A stretch of DNA of 64,000 bases from JBBQFC01 sp038321615 (lineage in GTDB: Bacteria; Bacteroidota; Bacteroidia; Flavobacteriales_D; Cryomorphaceae), in assembly GCA_038321615.1 (NCBI GenBank), contig JBBQFC010000009.1, positions 8,844 through 72,843 of the forward strand, in the 5' to 3' direction. Both the position numbers and the translations under genes were made by a program. Numbering within the stretch: the first letter of the stretch is position 1; the number at the start of each line of letters is the position of its first letter. Below, piece by piece: positions 1 through 8,068 of the stretch. The notes under the pieces were generated by a model, which saw only the letters and a program-made list of their open reading frames with translations, did no database searches and had not been told where the DNA came from.

Positions 1-736
1 AATAGTGTTTTAACAGGGCTTCGTCCTTTGGCCAGGTGCTTCCTGCGACTAAAACAAATCGACCTTCGCATAGATTGGTAAGGCCTTCCGGCAATGGTGG
101 TGCGTTTTGAGCAATCTCAAGGACCCGGTCAAAGCGCGTGTCGCCCGCTACTTCTGCCCTTTTTATTCCTACGGACTCGAGAAGCGCTGCGCTTGTCTGG
201 TTTTGGCAATATATTCGCGCCATCGATCGCAGACTCTTCGCAAACCAACGGCCCCCAGGTTTAAAATAGACTTGTTCCTTCCGGAAAATAGCCGATATCA
301 TTACTACATCTACTTTTCGGGTGGCCGATTCACGAAGGAGATTATGCCACACTTCGTACTTCACCAAAATCAAGATTTTTGGCTCCACCAAGTCGAGTAT
401 TTTTCGCGCGTTGCGTGGAGTGTCAAGAGGGAGGTAGGCCACCTGATTTACTGCGTTATAATTCTTTCGCAATTCGTACCCCGATGGGCTAAAAAAAGTG
501 AGGGTGATAGGAATAGCAGGGAATTCCCTGCGAAGTGCTTCAATTACCGGCCGACCTTGTTCAAATTCACCCGCAGAAGCGCAATGCATCCAAATCCCAT
601 TTTTATGCGCCGGGTCGAATGTTTCTTCCCAATCTTTTCGGCCTTTCACCCAGCTTTGAGCCTTCTTGTTAAAAAGGGCAAAAACCCGAATCGCTAAACC
701 GTACAGCCGGATACCTGCGGTGTAGGCAAGCTGCAT
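1..736 (-). CDS. waaA: 3-deoxy-D-manno-octulosonic acid (KDO) transferase, 3' part cut off by window edge
   Basis: Glycosyltransferase of the inner membrane that transfers KDO from CMP-KDO to lipid A precursor. Reverse translation from an ATG at 736 is open to base 1 (245 codons). It shows the family's N-terminal membrane anchor region (residues 1-20), the signature IWMHCASAGEFEQGRPVIEAL, then ILVKYEVWHNLL and VMISAIFRKEQ, all typical of WaaA/KdtA, and at the edge the start of the second Rossmann domain (VLVAGSTWPKDEALL). The family is about 400-425 residues, so roughly 40 percent is missing to the left. The ATG overlaps the stop of the upstream gene as TAATG, implying translational coupling. 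Together with hldD and gmhA elsewhere in the window it points to a KDO/heptose-containing LPS core. The plus-strand ORF over this stretch is a shadow. Confidence 0.93.
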   Translation of the reverse strand, partial: MQLAYTAGIRLYGLAIRVFALFNKKAQSWVKGRKDWEETFDPAHKNGIWMHCASAGEFEQGRPVIEALRREFPAIPITLTFFSPSGYELRKNYNAVNQVAYLPLDTPRNARKILDLVEPKILILVKYEVWHNLLRESATRKVDVVMISAIFRKEQVYFKPGGRWFAKSLRSMARIYCQNQTSAALLESVGIKRAEVAGDTRFDRVLEIAQNAPPLPEGLTNLCEGRFVLVAGSTWPKDEALLKHY

Positions 737-1494
737 TAATCCAAATAGAATTTATCGGCCACCTGGCGGTACACGGGAAATACCCAGCCTAATTTGATTC
801 CGAAAAGCAGGTCCAAATAATCGCCATCGGTAATTGCCATTTGGTCGATATTGTAGGATCTGTAATCGCCGGTAAATCCTTGATAGAAATCAAAACCGGC
901 GTAGAAATTAATCTTTTTACTGTTGTCAAAGTGCTGGTAACCTATAAATTGATTCAAAGCCAAACCTGCACGTTTTCGGTCGTAACCCTTGCGATAATCA
1001 CCCTCGAGTGGGGCATATTCATCTTGGCGAATTTCGATCCATGTGCGGTGTTCGAAATAATCGAGTCCTAATTTTATAACCAATCCAGAATTGGGATTAG
1101 GGCCGATAATCGGAAAGATTTTTCCGATGTAAAGGCCTCCGGCATAACCCCTTTGGGAAACTAAAATCGAGATTGCTTCCCCTTCAATTCCGACAATCTC
1201 ATTCCGATCATTTCGCAGTTCGCGGAAAAGTGATCCTTCGTCCTTCACGTTGCTCCCAAATTGAAATCCGAAATCCATTCCAAACAAAATATTCTTCGGG
1301 GTTTTATAGGCATAGCTAAATCCGATTTCAACCGGATTTCCGTAGAGCTCTGCAAAGTCGCCAGCTGCCGAATAATAGCCCACTTGAAATTGAAAGAGTG
1401 ACATGCCCACGCCTTTATCGGCGACCGAGTTTTGCGCTAAGCTTACGGTCGATAAAGCAAGGAAACTGATGCTGGCTAAAATCTTGTTTTTCAT
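736..1494 (-). CDS. Secreted/outer-membrane beta-barrel-like protein of unknown function
   Basis: A 252-residue protein starting with a clear Sec signal peptide (MKNKILASISFLALSTVSLA, cleavage probably before QNSVADK). The mature part is rich in alternating aromatic/hydrophobic strands (FQFQVGYYSAAG, IGFSYAYKTPKN, LFGMDFGFQFGS, INFYAGFDFYQGFTG) and ends LFGIKLGWVFPVYRQVADKFYLD, which looks like an eight-to-ten-strand outer-membrane barrel. I do not recognise a named family. It is the first gene of a short minus-strand unit with waaA, overlapping it by one base (TAATG). It is divergent from the nucleotide-sugar operon across an 87-bp gap. A role in the outer membrane is inference from signal peptide and strand pattern only. 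Confidence 0.75.
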   Translation of the reverse strand: MKNKILASISFLALSTVSLAQNSVADKGVGMSLFQFQVGYYSAAGDFAELYGNPVEIGFSYAYKTPKNILFGMDFGFQFGSNVKDEGSLFRELRNDRNEIVGIEGEAISILVSQRGYAGGLYIGKIFPIIGPNPNSGLVIKLGLDYFEHRTWIEIRQDEYAPLEGDYRKGYDRKRAGLALNQFIGYQHFDNSKKINFYAGFDFYQGFTGDYRSYNIDQMAITDGDYLDLLFGIKLGWVFPVYRQVADKFYLD

Positions 1495-1548
1495 AGGTTA
1501 TTTAGGACATTTCGGTAAGAGCCAAGGGCACGTCAATATGTAGAAAAG

Positions 1549-1556
1549 CGTATATT
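1549..1556 (+). promoter_or_regulatory. Possible -7 box of the nucleotide-sugar operon
   Basis: TATATTCG lies 25 bases before the first gene of the operon and matches the Bacteroidota -7 consensus TAnnTTTG in seven of eight positions if n is free. No convincing -33 TTG was seen at the right spacing. Confidence 0.35.
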
Positions 1557-1581
1557 CGCCCTCGCAAAATTAAGCCATTTC

Positions 1582-2718
1582 ATGAAGAAAATTCAAATGG
1601 TCGACCTCAAGTCGCAATACGACCAAATGCAAGAAGAGATCGATCAGGCAGTACTCTCTGTAATTCGCTCCACTGCATTTATCAACGGGCCCGAAGTAAA
1701 ATCATTTCAAGCTGAGCTGGAAGCCTACCTCGATGTAAAGCATGTAATACCATGTGCAAATGGTACCGATGCCCTTCAAATAGCTATGATGGCGCTTAAG
1801 CTTCAACCGGGCGATGAGGTAATTACTGCCAATTTCACCTATGTGGCTACCGCCGAAGTGATCAATTTACTGCAGCTCACCCCTGTATTGGTCGATGTAG
1901 ATCCGCATACTTTTAACATTGATCCGGAGGCAATAAGAGCCGCGATTACTTCTAAAACCAAGGCCATTGTGCCGGTTCACCTTTTCGGCCAATGCGCCCC
2001 AATGCATGAGATTCTTCAAATTGCAAAAGAGCACAACCTTTACGTTATCGAAGATACAGCTCAAGCAATCGGGGCCGTGTATACTTTTCCTGACGGAAGC
2101 ACGGCGAAAGCAGGTACGATGGGTCACGTTGGCGCTACTTCCTTCTTCCCAAGTAAAAACCTGGGTTGTTATGGCGATGGTGGAGCCATCTTTACCAACG
2201 ATGATGATTTGGCGCAGATGCTACGAGTGGTTGCTAATCACGGTCAGACGCGGCAATATTATCACGATGAAGTGGGTGTAAATTCGCGACTGGACTCCAT
2301 TCAAGCTGCCATACTGCGCATAAAATTGCGGCGACTCGATGGTTATGCTGCGGCTCGCAACAAGGCTGCGGCATACTATGACAAGGCCTTTAGTAATACA
2401 TCGAAACTTACTACACCAGTGCATTTTGGCAATTCTACGCACGTGTTTCATCAATACACCTTGATATTGCACGGTGTAGATCGCGATGCGATGCGAAAAT
2501 TTCTTGACGACCAAGGCGTGCCCGCTATGATCTATTATCCGGTGCCTCTCCATCTACAGAAAGCTTACCGCGACACGCGTTATACCGAAGGCTCCTTTCC
2601 GGTAACGGAAAAGCTCTGCGAAACGGTGATTTCGCTACCTATGCAAACCGAATTAGAGCATGACCAACTCCAGCATATTACGGAGTCGGTGCTCGCTTAC
2701 CTAAACGATAATCTATGA
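1582..2718 (+). CDS. wbpE: DegT/DnrJ/EryC1/StrS aminotransferase, WbpE-like
   Basis: PLP-dependent sugar aminotransferase of 378 residues. The N-terminal MVDLKSQYDQMQEEID, the substrate loop FINGPEVKSFQAEL, CANGTDALQIAMMAL (phosphate-binding region), IEDTAQAIGA (the Asp/Gln that contact PLP) and TSFFPSKNLGCYGDGGA with the Schiff-base lysine K192 are all present. In the WbpE/WlbC subgroup the reaction is transamination of UDP-2-acetamido-3-keto-glucuronate to the 3-amino sugar with glutamate. This specificity is supported by neighbours: a WbpD-like acetyltransferase and a WbpB-like 3-dehydrogenase lie in the same operon. It is the first gene of six plus-strand genes that overlap by 1-4 bases; its stop overlaps the next start as ATGA. 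The exact sugar stereochemistry cannot be read from sequence. Confidence 0.88.
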   Translation: MKKIQMVDLKSQYDQMQEEIDQAVLSVIRSTAFINGPEVKSFQAELEAYLDVKHVIPCANGTDALQIAMMALKLQPGDEVITANFTYVATAEVINLLQLTPVLVDVDPHTFNIDPEAIRAAITSKTKAIVPVHLFGQCAPMHEILQIAKEHNLYVIEDTAQAIGAVYTFPDGSTAKAGTMGHVGATSFFPSKNLGCYGDGGAIFTNDDDLAQMLRVVANHGQTRQYYHDEVGVNSRLDSIQAAILRIKLRRLDGYAAARNKAAAYYDKAFSNTSKLTTPVHFGNSTHVFHQYTLILHGVDRDAMRKFLDDQGVPAMIYYPVPLHLQKAYRDTRYTEGSFPVTEKLCETVISLPMQTELEHDQLQHITESVLAYLNDNL

Positions 2719-4034
2719 AAATTGCAGTGATCGGTACGGGCTATGTTGGCCTCGTAACCGGAACTTGTTTTGCCGAAACAGGCAATGAAGTAATTTGTGT
2801 CGACATTGATGCTGGCAAGGTAGAACGCATGAAAAATGGGGAAGTACCCATTTATGAGCCTTACCTGGAGACCATATTTCACCGAAATATCAAGCAGGGT
2901 CGGCTCAGCTTTACCACCAATCTTAGCGACGGTATCCAAGATGCCCAAATCATTTTTCTCGCCCTTCCTACACCTCCCGGCGAAGATGGCTCTGCCGATC
3001 TTTCATACGTTTTGGGCGTAGCCGAGCAACTGGGTAAAATGATCACATCTTACAAGATCATTGTCGACAAAAGCACAGTGCCCGTTGGTACTTCCGACTT
3101 GGTGTACGAGCGCATAGCCAAATTTGCCAAGGTGGAATTCGATGTTGTTTCCAATCCGGAATTTCTCCGGGAAGGCTTTGCAGTCGAAGATTTTATGAAG
3201 CCCGATCGTGTGGTGATTGGGACCAGCTCAACCCGCGCAGCCAAGGTGATGGAAGATTTATACAAACCTTTCGTACGCCAGGGTAACCCCTTGATAGTGA
3301 TGGACGAGCGATCAGCAGAGCTCACGAAATATGCCGCAAACGCTTTCCTCGCAACCAAGATCACCTTCATGAACGAGATTGCAAACTTTTGCGAACTCGT
3401 TGGTGCCGATGTGGATAAAGTGCGCGCCGGAATTGGTAGCGACAGCCGTATAGGTAAGCGCTTTCTTTTTCCAGGTATTGGCTACGGCGGGAGTTGTTTT
3501 CCAAAAGATGTCCAGGCTTTAGCCAAAAGCGGCGATCAATACGGCTACCATTTTGAGATTCTCGATGCCGTACTTGGGGTAAACGATCGCCAGAAGCTTT
3601 CGCTTATCGAAAAATTAAAAACGTATTACAAGGGCGATTTGAAGGGTAAGGTCTTTGCCATGTGGGGATTGGCATTTAAGCCCGATACCGATGACATTCG
3701 CGAAGCACCCGCTCTTTACATGATCGATGCGCTGCTCGAAGCGGGTGCTACTGTGCGCGCCTTCGACCCCGAAGCTATGGCCAATGTGCAAAAGCTTTAT
3801 GGGGAGAAAATTTACCTCTGCGAAAATATGTACGAAGCGCTCCAAGGCAGCGATGCTTTATTGATCGCCACGGAGTGGTCGGTGTTCCGCAATCCCGATT
3901 TCGATAAAGTAACGGCGGCTCTTCCTTCAAAGAAAATATTTGACGGTCGAAACCTCTACGATGGAGAGCGCATGAAAGAACTCGGATTTTATTACGAAAG
4001 TATTGGCCGGAAAATAATAGATCAGCAATCATGA
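2715..4034 (+). CDS. ugd: UDP-glucose 6-dehydrogenase
   Basis: NAD-dependent four-electron oxidation of UDP-glucose to UDP-glucuronate. The 439-residue length is typical of the bacterial Ugd/TuaD group. Visible motifs: N-terminal Rossmann GTGYVGLVTGTCFAETGN, KSTVPVGTS, NPEFLREGFAVEDF, the central helix with Lys/Asn (SAELTKYAANAFLATKITFMNE), the catalytic cysteine C261 in GYGGSCFPKD, and the C-terminal WGLAFKPDTDDIREAPA. The product is the direct substrate of the decarboxylase encoded next, with which it overlaps by four bases (ATGA). Together they make UDP-xylose from UDP-glucose. A second nucleotide-sugar dehydrogenase of a different subgroup is the last gene of the operon, so this one is probably for UDP-glucose rather than an N-acetylated sugar. 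Confidence 0.92.
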   Translation: MKIAVIGTGYVGLVTGTCFAETGNEVICVDIDAGKVERMKNGEVPIYEPYLETIFHRNIKQGRLSFTTNLSDGIQDAQIIFLALPTPPGEDGSADLSYVLGVAEQLGKMITSYKIIVDKSTVPVGTSDLVYERIAKFAKVEFDVVSNPEFLREGFAVEDFMKPDRVVIGTSSTRAAKVMEDLYKPFVRQGNPLIVMDERSAELTKYAANAFLATKITFMNEIANFCELVGADVDKVRAGIGSDSRIGKRFLFPGIGYGGSCFPKDVQALAKSGDQYGYHFEILDAVLGVNDRQKLSLIEKLKTYYKGDLKGKVFAMWGLAFKPDTDDIREAPALYMIDALLEAGATVRAFDPEAMANVQKLYGEKIYLCENMYEALQGSDALLIATEWSVFRNPDFDKVTAALPSKKIFDGRNLYDGERMKELGFYYESIGRKIIDQQS

Positions 4035-5020
4035 AAAAGCGCGTGTTAATTACCGGTGCAGCCGGGTTTTTAGGGTCTCACCTCTGCGATCGCTTCTTAG
4101 CTGAAGGCTATGAAGTAGTTGGGATGGATAATTTGATCACTGGAGATCTCAAGAATATCGAGCATCTTTTTCCTTCTGCCGATTTCACGTTTTACCATCA
4201 CGATGTAAGCAATTTCGTCCATGTAGCTGGCCCGCTCGATTATATCCTGCATTTCGCATCGCCCGCGAGCCCTATCGATTATCTAAAAATTCCAATCCAG
4301 ACTCTAAAAGTGAGTTCGCTGGGCACGCATAACTTGCTCGGGTTGGCGAAAGCCAAGAACGCTCGGATTTTGGTGGCTAGTACAAGCGAAATATACGGTG
4401 ACCCAGAAATACACCCGCAACCCGAATCTTATTGGGGCAATGTAAATCCGATCGGCCCACGCGGCGTTTACGATGAAGCCAAACGATTTCAAGAAGCTAT
4501 TACCATGGCTTACCACCGTTTTCACGGATTGGAAACGCGTATGGTGCGAATATTCAACACGTATGGCCCGCGCATGCGTCTGAACGATGGACGCGTACTC
4601 CCGGCATTTATTGGTCAAGCCCTTCGGGGCGAAAATTTTACAGTATTCGGCGATGGCTCGCAAACGCGCTCCTTTTGCTATGTCGACGATCTGGTGGAAG
4701 GTATTTACCGCCTTTTGCTTTCCGATGTGAGCGAACCAATAAACATTGGAAACCCCGATGAAATAACCATTCTTGAATTTGCGGAAGAGATCATTAAGCT
4801 CACAGGTGCGAAAACCAAAATCATTTACGAAGACCTCCCGCACGACGATCCGAAAAAGCGGCGACCCGATATTACGCAGGCCCGGCAATTACTCGGTTGG
4901 GAACCAAAAGTACACCGCAGTGAAGGTCTTAAGCATACTTTGGCTTATTTTGAGTCGCTCGATGAGCAGGATCTGTACAAAAAGGAGCACAAGGCTTTCG
5001 AAAAGTATATACGCCGCTAA
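4031..5020 (+). CDS. uxs: UDP-glucuronate decarboxylase (UDP-xylose synthase)
   Basis: Extended short-chain dehydrogenase/reductase of 329 residues that oxidises UDP-glucuronate at C4, decarboxylates it and reduces it back to give UDP-xylose. It has the NAD motif GAAGFLGSHL (residues 9-18), the Uxs-specific HFASPASPIDYLK, ASTSEIYGDPEIHPQ with the S/E active-site pair, and the catalytic YDEAK (Y147, K151). These Uxs hallmarks separate it from UDP-glucose 4-epimerases and from ArnA-type enzymes. It follows ugd with an ATGA overlap and precedes the acetyltransferase with a TAATG overlap. The pair implies a xylose-containing polysaccharide or glycoprotein glycan. No glycosyltransferase is encoded in the operon. 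Confidence 0.9.
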   Translation: MKKRVLITGAAGFLGSHLCDRFLAEGYEVVGMDNLITGDLKNIEHLFPSADFTFYHHDVSNFVHVAGPLDYILHFASPASPIDYLKIPIQTLKVSSLGTHNLLGLAKAKNARILVASTSEIYGDPEIHPQPESYWGNVNPIGPRGVYDEAKRFQEAITMAYHRFHGLETRMVRIFNTYGPRMRLNDGRVLPAFIGQALRGENFTVFGDGSQTRSFCYVDDLVEGIYRLLLSDVSEPINIGNPDEITILEFAEEIIKLTGAKTKIIYEDLPHDDPKKRRPDITQARQLLGWEPKVHRSEGLKHTLAYFESLDEQDLYKKEHKAFEKYIRR

Positions 5021-5589
5021 TGGATTATTTCGCCCACGAATCGGCTATTATTGACGAAGGTGCAGAAATTGGCGCCGGAACAAAAATCTGGCATTTCTGC
5101 CATATTATGCCCGGTGCTGTGCTCGGTAAAGCCTGCAATTTGGGTCAGAACGTAATGGTAGCTGGAGATGTGGTGCTTGGTGATAATGTAAAGGTTCAAA
5201 ACAATGTGAGCATTTACAGCGGAGTGACCTGTGAAGACGATGCTTTTTTAGGGCCTTCTATGGTTTTTACGAATGTTACAAACCCGAGAAGCGCCGTAAA
5301 CCGCCGCGGCCAATACGCCCGCACTATGGTGAGGCGAGGGGCATCTATAGGCGCAAATGCGACCATAGTTTGTGGCAATGAAATAGGTGAATACGCTTTT
5401 ATTGGTGCCGGTGCAGTGGTAACACGTGCCGTGCCAGCTTATGCGCTGGTAGTCGGCAATCCGGCAAGGCAATCGGGCTGGATGAGCCAATACGGGCATC
5501 GATTGAATTTTGATGAAAAAGGAATGGCTCAATGTCCCGAAAGTGGCGACTGGTATAGCCTGAAGGACAATAAGGTGAGAAAAGTATGA
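5020..5589 (+). CDS. wbpD: UDP-2-acetamido-3-amino-2,3-dideoxy-glucuronate N-acetyltransferase, WbpD-like
   Basis: A 189-residue left-handed beta-helix acetyltransferase that would acetylate the 3-amino group using acetyl-CoA. Hexapeptide repeats run from about residue 8 to 140 (AIIDEGAEIGAGTKIWHFCHI, VLGKACNLGQNVMVAGDVVLGDNVKVQNNVS). The family-specific stretch is SMVFTNVTNPRSAVNR, followed by GASIGANATIVCG and VVTRAVPAYALVVGNPAR. KIWHFCHI and FTNVTNPRS are characteristic of WbpD/WlbB rather than of generic transferases. It completes, with the WbpE- and WbpB-like genes beside it, a route to a 2,3-diacetamido sugar acid. Start overlaps the previous stop as TAATG; the stop overlaps the next start by four bases. 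Confidence 0.9.
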   Translation: MDYFAHESAIIDEGAEIGAGTKIWHFCHIMPGAVLGKACNLGQNVMVAGDVVLGDNVKVQNNVSIYSGVTCEDDAFLGPSMVFTNVTNPRSAVNRRGQYARTMVRRGASIGANATIVCGNEIGEYAFIGAGAVVTRAVPAYALVVGNPARQSGWMSQYGHRLNFDEKGMAQCPESGDWYSLKDNKVRKV

Positions 5590-6617
5590 GTGAAGGACCC
5601 TTAAAATTTGCGGTAGTGGGCTGCGGCCACATCGGAAAGCGTCATGCAGAGATGATCGAGCGCAACGAAGAGTCTGTTTTGGTGGGCTTAGTAGATACCA
5701 AACCCCGCGCAGAGCTCGGCCTGGCCGCTTTCGACGCACCGCTTTACAGCGACATGGATAGCTTGATCGCTAAGCATCCCGACATTGATGTGGTATGTGT
5801 TTGCACGCCAAATGGTCTGCACGCCGCGCAATCTATTCTCGCACTCGAGCATAAAATGCACGTGGTCTGCGAAAAGCCCATGGGCCTGTCGAAGCAGAGC
5901 TGCGAGCAAGTGATTTACAAAGCGTTGCAAATGAGCAGGCACGTTTTCTGCGTGATGCAAAATCGCTACTCTCCACCTTCGGTTTGGCTAAAGGAAATAA
6001 TGGATCAAAAGCGATTGGGTGAAATATTTTTAGTTGAAGTGAACTGTTATTGGAACCGCGATGAGCGCTATTATAAGCAGGAAGGGTGGAAAGGCAAAGC
6101 CGACCTGGATGGTGGCACCCTGTTTACTCAGTTCTCACATTTCATCGATATAATGTATTGGCTCTTCGGCGATATTGAAAATATTCAAGGGCGATTTTCG
6201 GATTTCAATCACAAAGGACTTACTGATTTCGAAGATAGCGGCCTCGTCACTTTCGACTTCGTGCAAGGCGGGATTGGCTCTCTAAATTATTCTACTTCTG
6301 TGTGGGACGCCAATCTCGAAAGCAGTATGACCGTTATTGGCAGCAAAGGCAGTGTGAAAGTGGGCGGACAGTATATGAATGAAGTAGAATATTGCCATGT
6401 GGCAGATTATACGATGCCCCAATTGGCGGAAGCCAGCCCTGCCAACGATTACGGCTCTTATAAAGGCAGCGCAGCAAACCACCATTTTATTATCCAAAAT
6501 GTGGTAGATACCTTGAGAAACCGAAATGTAGCTACCACCAACGCGCTCGAAGGGCTGAAAGTAGTCGATATAATCGAGCGTATTTACAAAGTGAGAAATT
6601 TGAACAAGAACCTATGA
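5586..6617 (+). CDS. wbpB: Gfo/Idh/MocA-family UDP-N-acetyl-hexosaminuronate 3-dehydrogenase, WbpB-like
   Basis: A 343-residue NAD(P)-dependent oxidoreductase that in the WbpB/WlbA group oxidises UDP-GlcNAc-uronate at C3. Visible features: N-terminal Rossmann FAVVGCGHIGKRHAEMI, the family EKPMGLSKQSCEQV with the conserved EKP lysine, the WbpB-like QNRYSPPSVWLKEI and NCYWNRDERYYK, and DGGTLFTQFSHFIDIMYWLFGDI with the catalytic histidine region. WbpB and WbpE act as a coupled pair in known systems, with NADH recycled by 2-oxoglutarate. Position in the operon between the acetyltransferase and the second sugar dehydrogenase agrees with this. Overlaps both neighbours by four bases. A generic Gfo/Idh/MocA role is possible but less likely. 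Confidence 0.85.
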   Translation: MSEGPLKFAVVGCGHIGKRHAEMIERNEESVLVGLVDTKPRAELGLAAFDAPLYSDMDSLIAKHPDIDVVCVCTPNGLHAAQSILALEHKMHVVCEKPMGLSKQSCEQVIYKALQMSRHVFCVMQNRYSPPSVWLKEIMDQKRLGEIFLVEVNCYWNRDERYYKQEGWKGKADLDGGTLFTQFSHFIDIMYWLFGDIENIQGRFSDFNHKGLTDFEDSGLVTFDFVQGGIGSLNYSTSVWDANLESSMTVIGSKGSVKVGGQYMNEVEYCHVADYTMPQLAEASPANDYGSYKGSAANHHFIIQNVVDTLRNRNVATTNALEGLKVVDIIERIYKVRNLNKNL

Positions 6618-7906
6618 TTTATAATGATTTAGTAGCCCGCAAAAAAAAACTTGCGGTCGTTGGCCTTGGATATGTTGGCTTGCCAATTGCTTTGGAGTTT
6701 GCCCGAAAAATTAAGGTAATAGGGTTTGACATAAACCAAGCCCGCATCGACCAGATGAGAGGCGGGATTGACCCCAGCAAAGAGTTAAAGGCGAGTGATT
6801 TTGAAGGGTGTGATATTTCGTTTACGGCCAGGCCCGAAGAATTGGCAGAAGCCAATTTTTACATTATTGCGGTACCCACTCCTATTGACATCGGCAATAA
6901 GCCCGATCTCAGACCTATCCTGAGCGCTTCGACTACCGTGGGTAAAGTGCTTAAAAAAGGCGATTATGTGGTATTCGAAAGTACCGTATATCCCGGTTGT
7001 ACCGAAGAAGATTGTGTCCCGGTTCTTGAAGCCGAGTCGGGTTTGAAATTTCACGAAGACTTCAAGGTGGGCTATAGCCCCGAGCGGATAAATCCGGGCG
7101 ACAAAGACCATACGCTCCGAAGTATCGTTAAAGTGAGCTCAGGCTGTGACCCGATTTCAGCCGAAGAAATTGCTAAGGTATATGAGTTGGTGGTCGATGC
7201 CGGCGTGCACCGAGCCAGCTCCATACGTGTTGCAGAAGCCGCGAAAATTATTGAGAACACTCAGCGAGATGTAAATATTGCCTTGATCAATGAGTTTTCC
7301 ATCATTTTTAATAAAATGGGGATCAACACCTACGAAGTACTCGAAGCGGCAGGCACCAAGTGGAATTTCCTTCCGTTCCGGCCAGGCTTGGTTGGAGGTC
7401 ACTGCATAGGTGTAGACCCGTACTACCTAACCCACAAGGCCGAAAAGTTGGGCTACCACGCGCAGATTATTAATTCAGGCCGATTTGTAAATGACTCAAT
7501 GGGCGGCTACGTAGGGAAGCAAACGGTGAAAAAAATTATCGCCCAAGGCAAGAGTATTCAACAAGCCCGCGTATTGGTAATGGGCGCTACCTTCAAGGAA
7601 AACGTCAGCGATGTGCGCAATTCGAAAGTGGTTGATACTATCCGCGAGTTACAGTCATTTCAAGTGAAGGTAGATGTGGTGGATCCACATGCTTCGTCCG
7701 AAGAAATCGAGCACGAATACGGCTATACCCTTATCGAAAAACCCCAGCCGAAGTACGACGCAGTCATCATAGCAGTGAATCATGCCGAGTATATGAACTT
7801 GCCCCAATCTTATTTCACAGAACTCCTTAATGAAGTGGCCTTAGTGGTCGATTTGAAAGGCGTGTACCGCGGGAAGATCAAAGATTTTGCTTATTGGAGT
7901 TTGTAA
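6614..7906 (+). CDS. Nucleotide sugar dehydrogenase, TviB/WbpO type (UDP-N-acetylhexosamine 6-dehydrogenase)
   Basis: 430-residue NAD-dependent UDP-sugar dehydrogenase. Motifs: VVGLGYVGLPIALEF (NAD), FDINQARIDQMRGGID and NKPDLRPILSAS as in the TviB/WbpO subgroup, FESTVYPGCTEEDCVP, GYSPERINPGDKDH, AEAAKIIENTQRDVNIALINEF, and the catalytic cysteine in GLVGGHCIGVDPYYLTHKAE. Members oxidise UDP-GlcNAc or UDP-GalNAc to the uronic acid. With the WbpB/E/D-like genes upstream it would supply the first intermediate, the UDP-HexNAc-uronate. The substrate epimer is not decidable by reading. It is last in the operon and faces a convergent gene. Confidence 0.87.
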   Translation: MIYNDLVARKKKLAVVGLGYVGLPIALEFARKIKVIGFDINQARIDQMRGGIDPSKELKASDFEGCDISFTARPEELAEANFYIIAVPTPIDIGNKPDLRPILSASTTVGKVLKKGDYVVFESTVYPGCTEEDCVPVLEAESGLKFHEDFKVGYSPERINPGDKDHTLRSIVKVSSGCDPISAEEIAKVYELVVDAGVHRASSIRVAEAAKIIENTQRDVNIALINEFSIIFNKMGINTYEVLEAAGTKWNFLPFRPGLVGGHCIGVDPYYLTHKAEKLGYHAQIINSGRFVNDSMGGYVGKQTVKKIIAQGKSIQQARVLVMGATFKENVSDVRNSKVVDTIRELQSFQVKVDVVDPHASSEEIEHEYGYTLIEKPQPKYDAVIIAVNHAEYMNLPQSYFTELLNEVALVVDLKGVYRGKIKDFAYWSL

Positions 7907-7973
7907 GGATTATTTAAGTCCTACCGAGAGTTTTTTAACGATCTAAAACCACTTTAGTCATCGGGTTCGATAA

Positions 7974-8065
7974 ATCGTTTATGGGGTAAGTGTAAAGGGT
8001 ATTTGATACGATCAATCCAAATGCATAAACGATCTCAAATTATGAATACGCTAATCCACCCCATA
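7974..8065. repeat. Nested inverted repeats in a convergent intergenic region
   Basis: ATCGTTTATG at 7974-7983 is perfectly inverted as CATAAACGAT at 8024-8033. TATGGGGT at 7980-7987 is also inverted as ACCCCATA at 8058-8065. The two alternative stems share bases 7980-7983. The region separates convergent genes, so it may be a bidirectional transcription end, although there is no T-run directly after the stems. Confidence 0.45.
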
Positions 8066-8068
8066 GTA

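Noticed and set aside
107..697. 196-codon plus-strand open frame at the left edge
   Set aside because: It is antisense to a reading frame with clear WaaA motifs on the minus strand and has no protein-like pattern.
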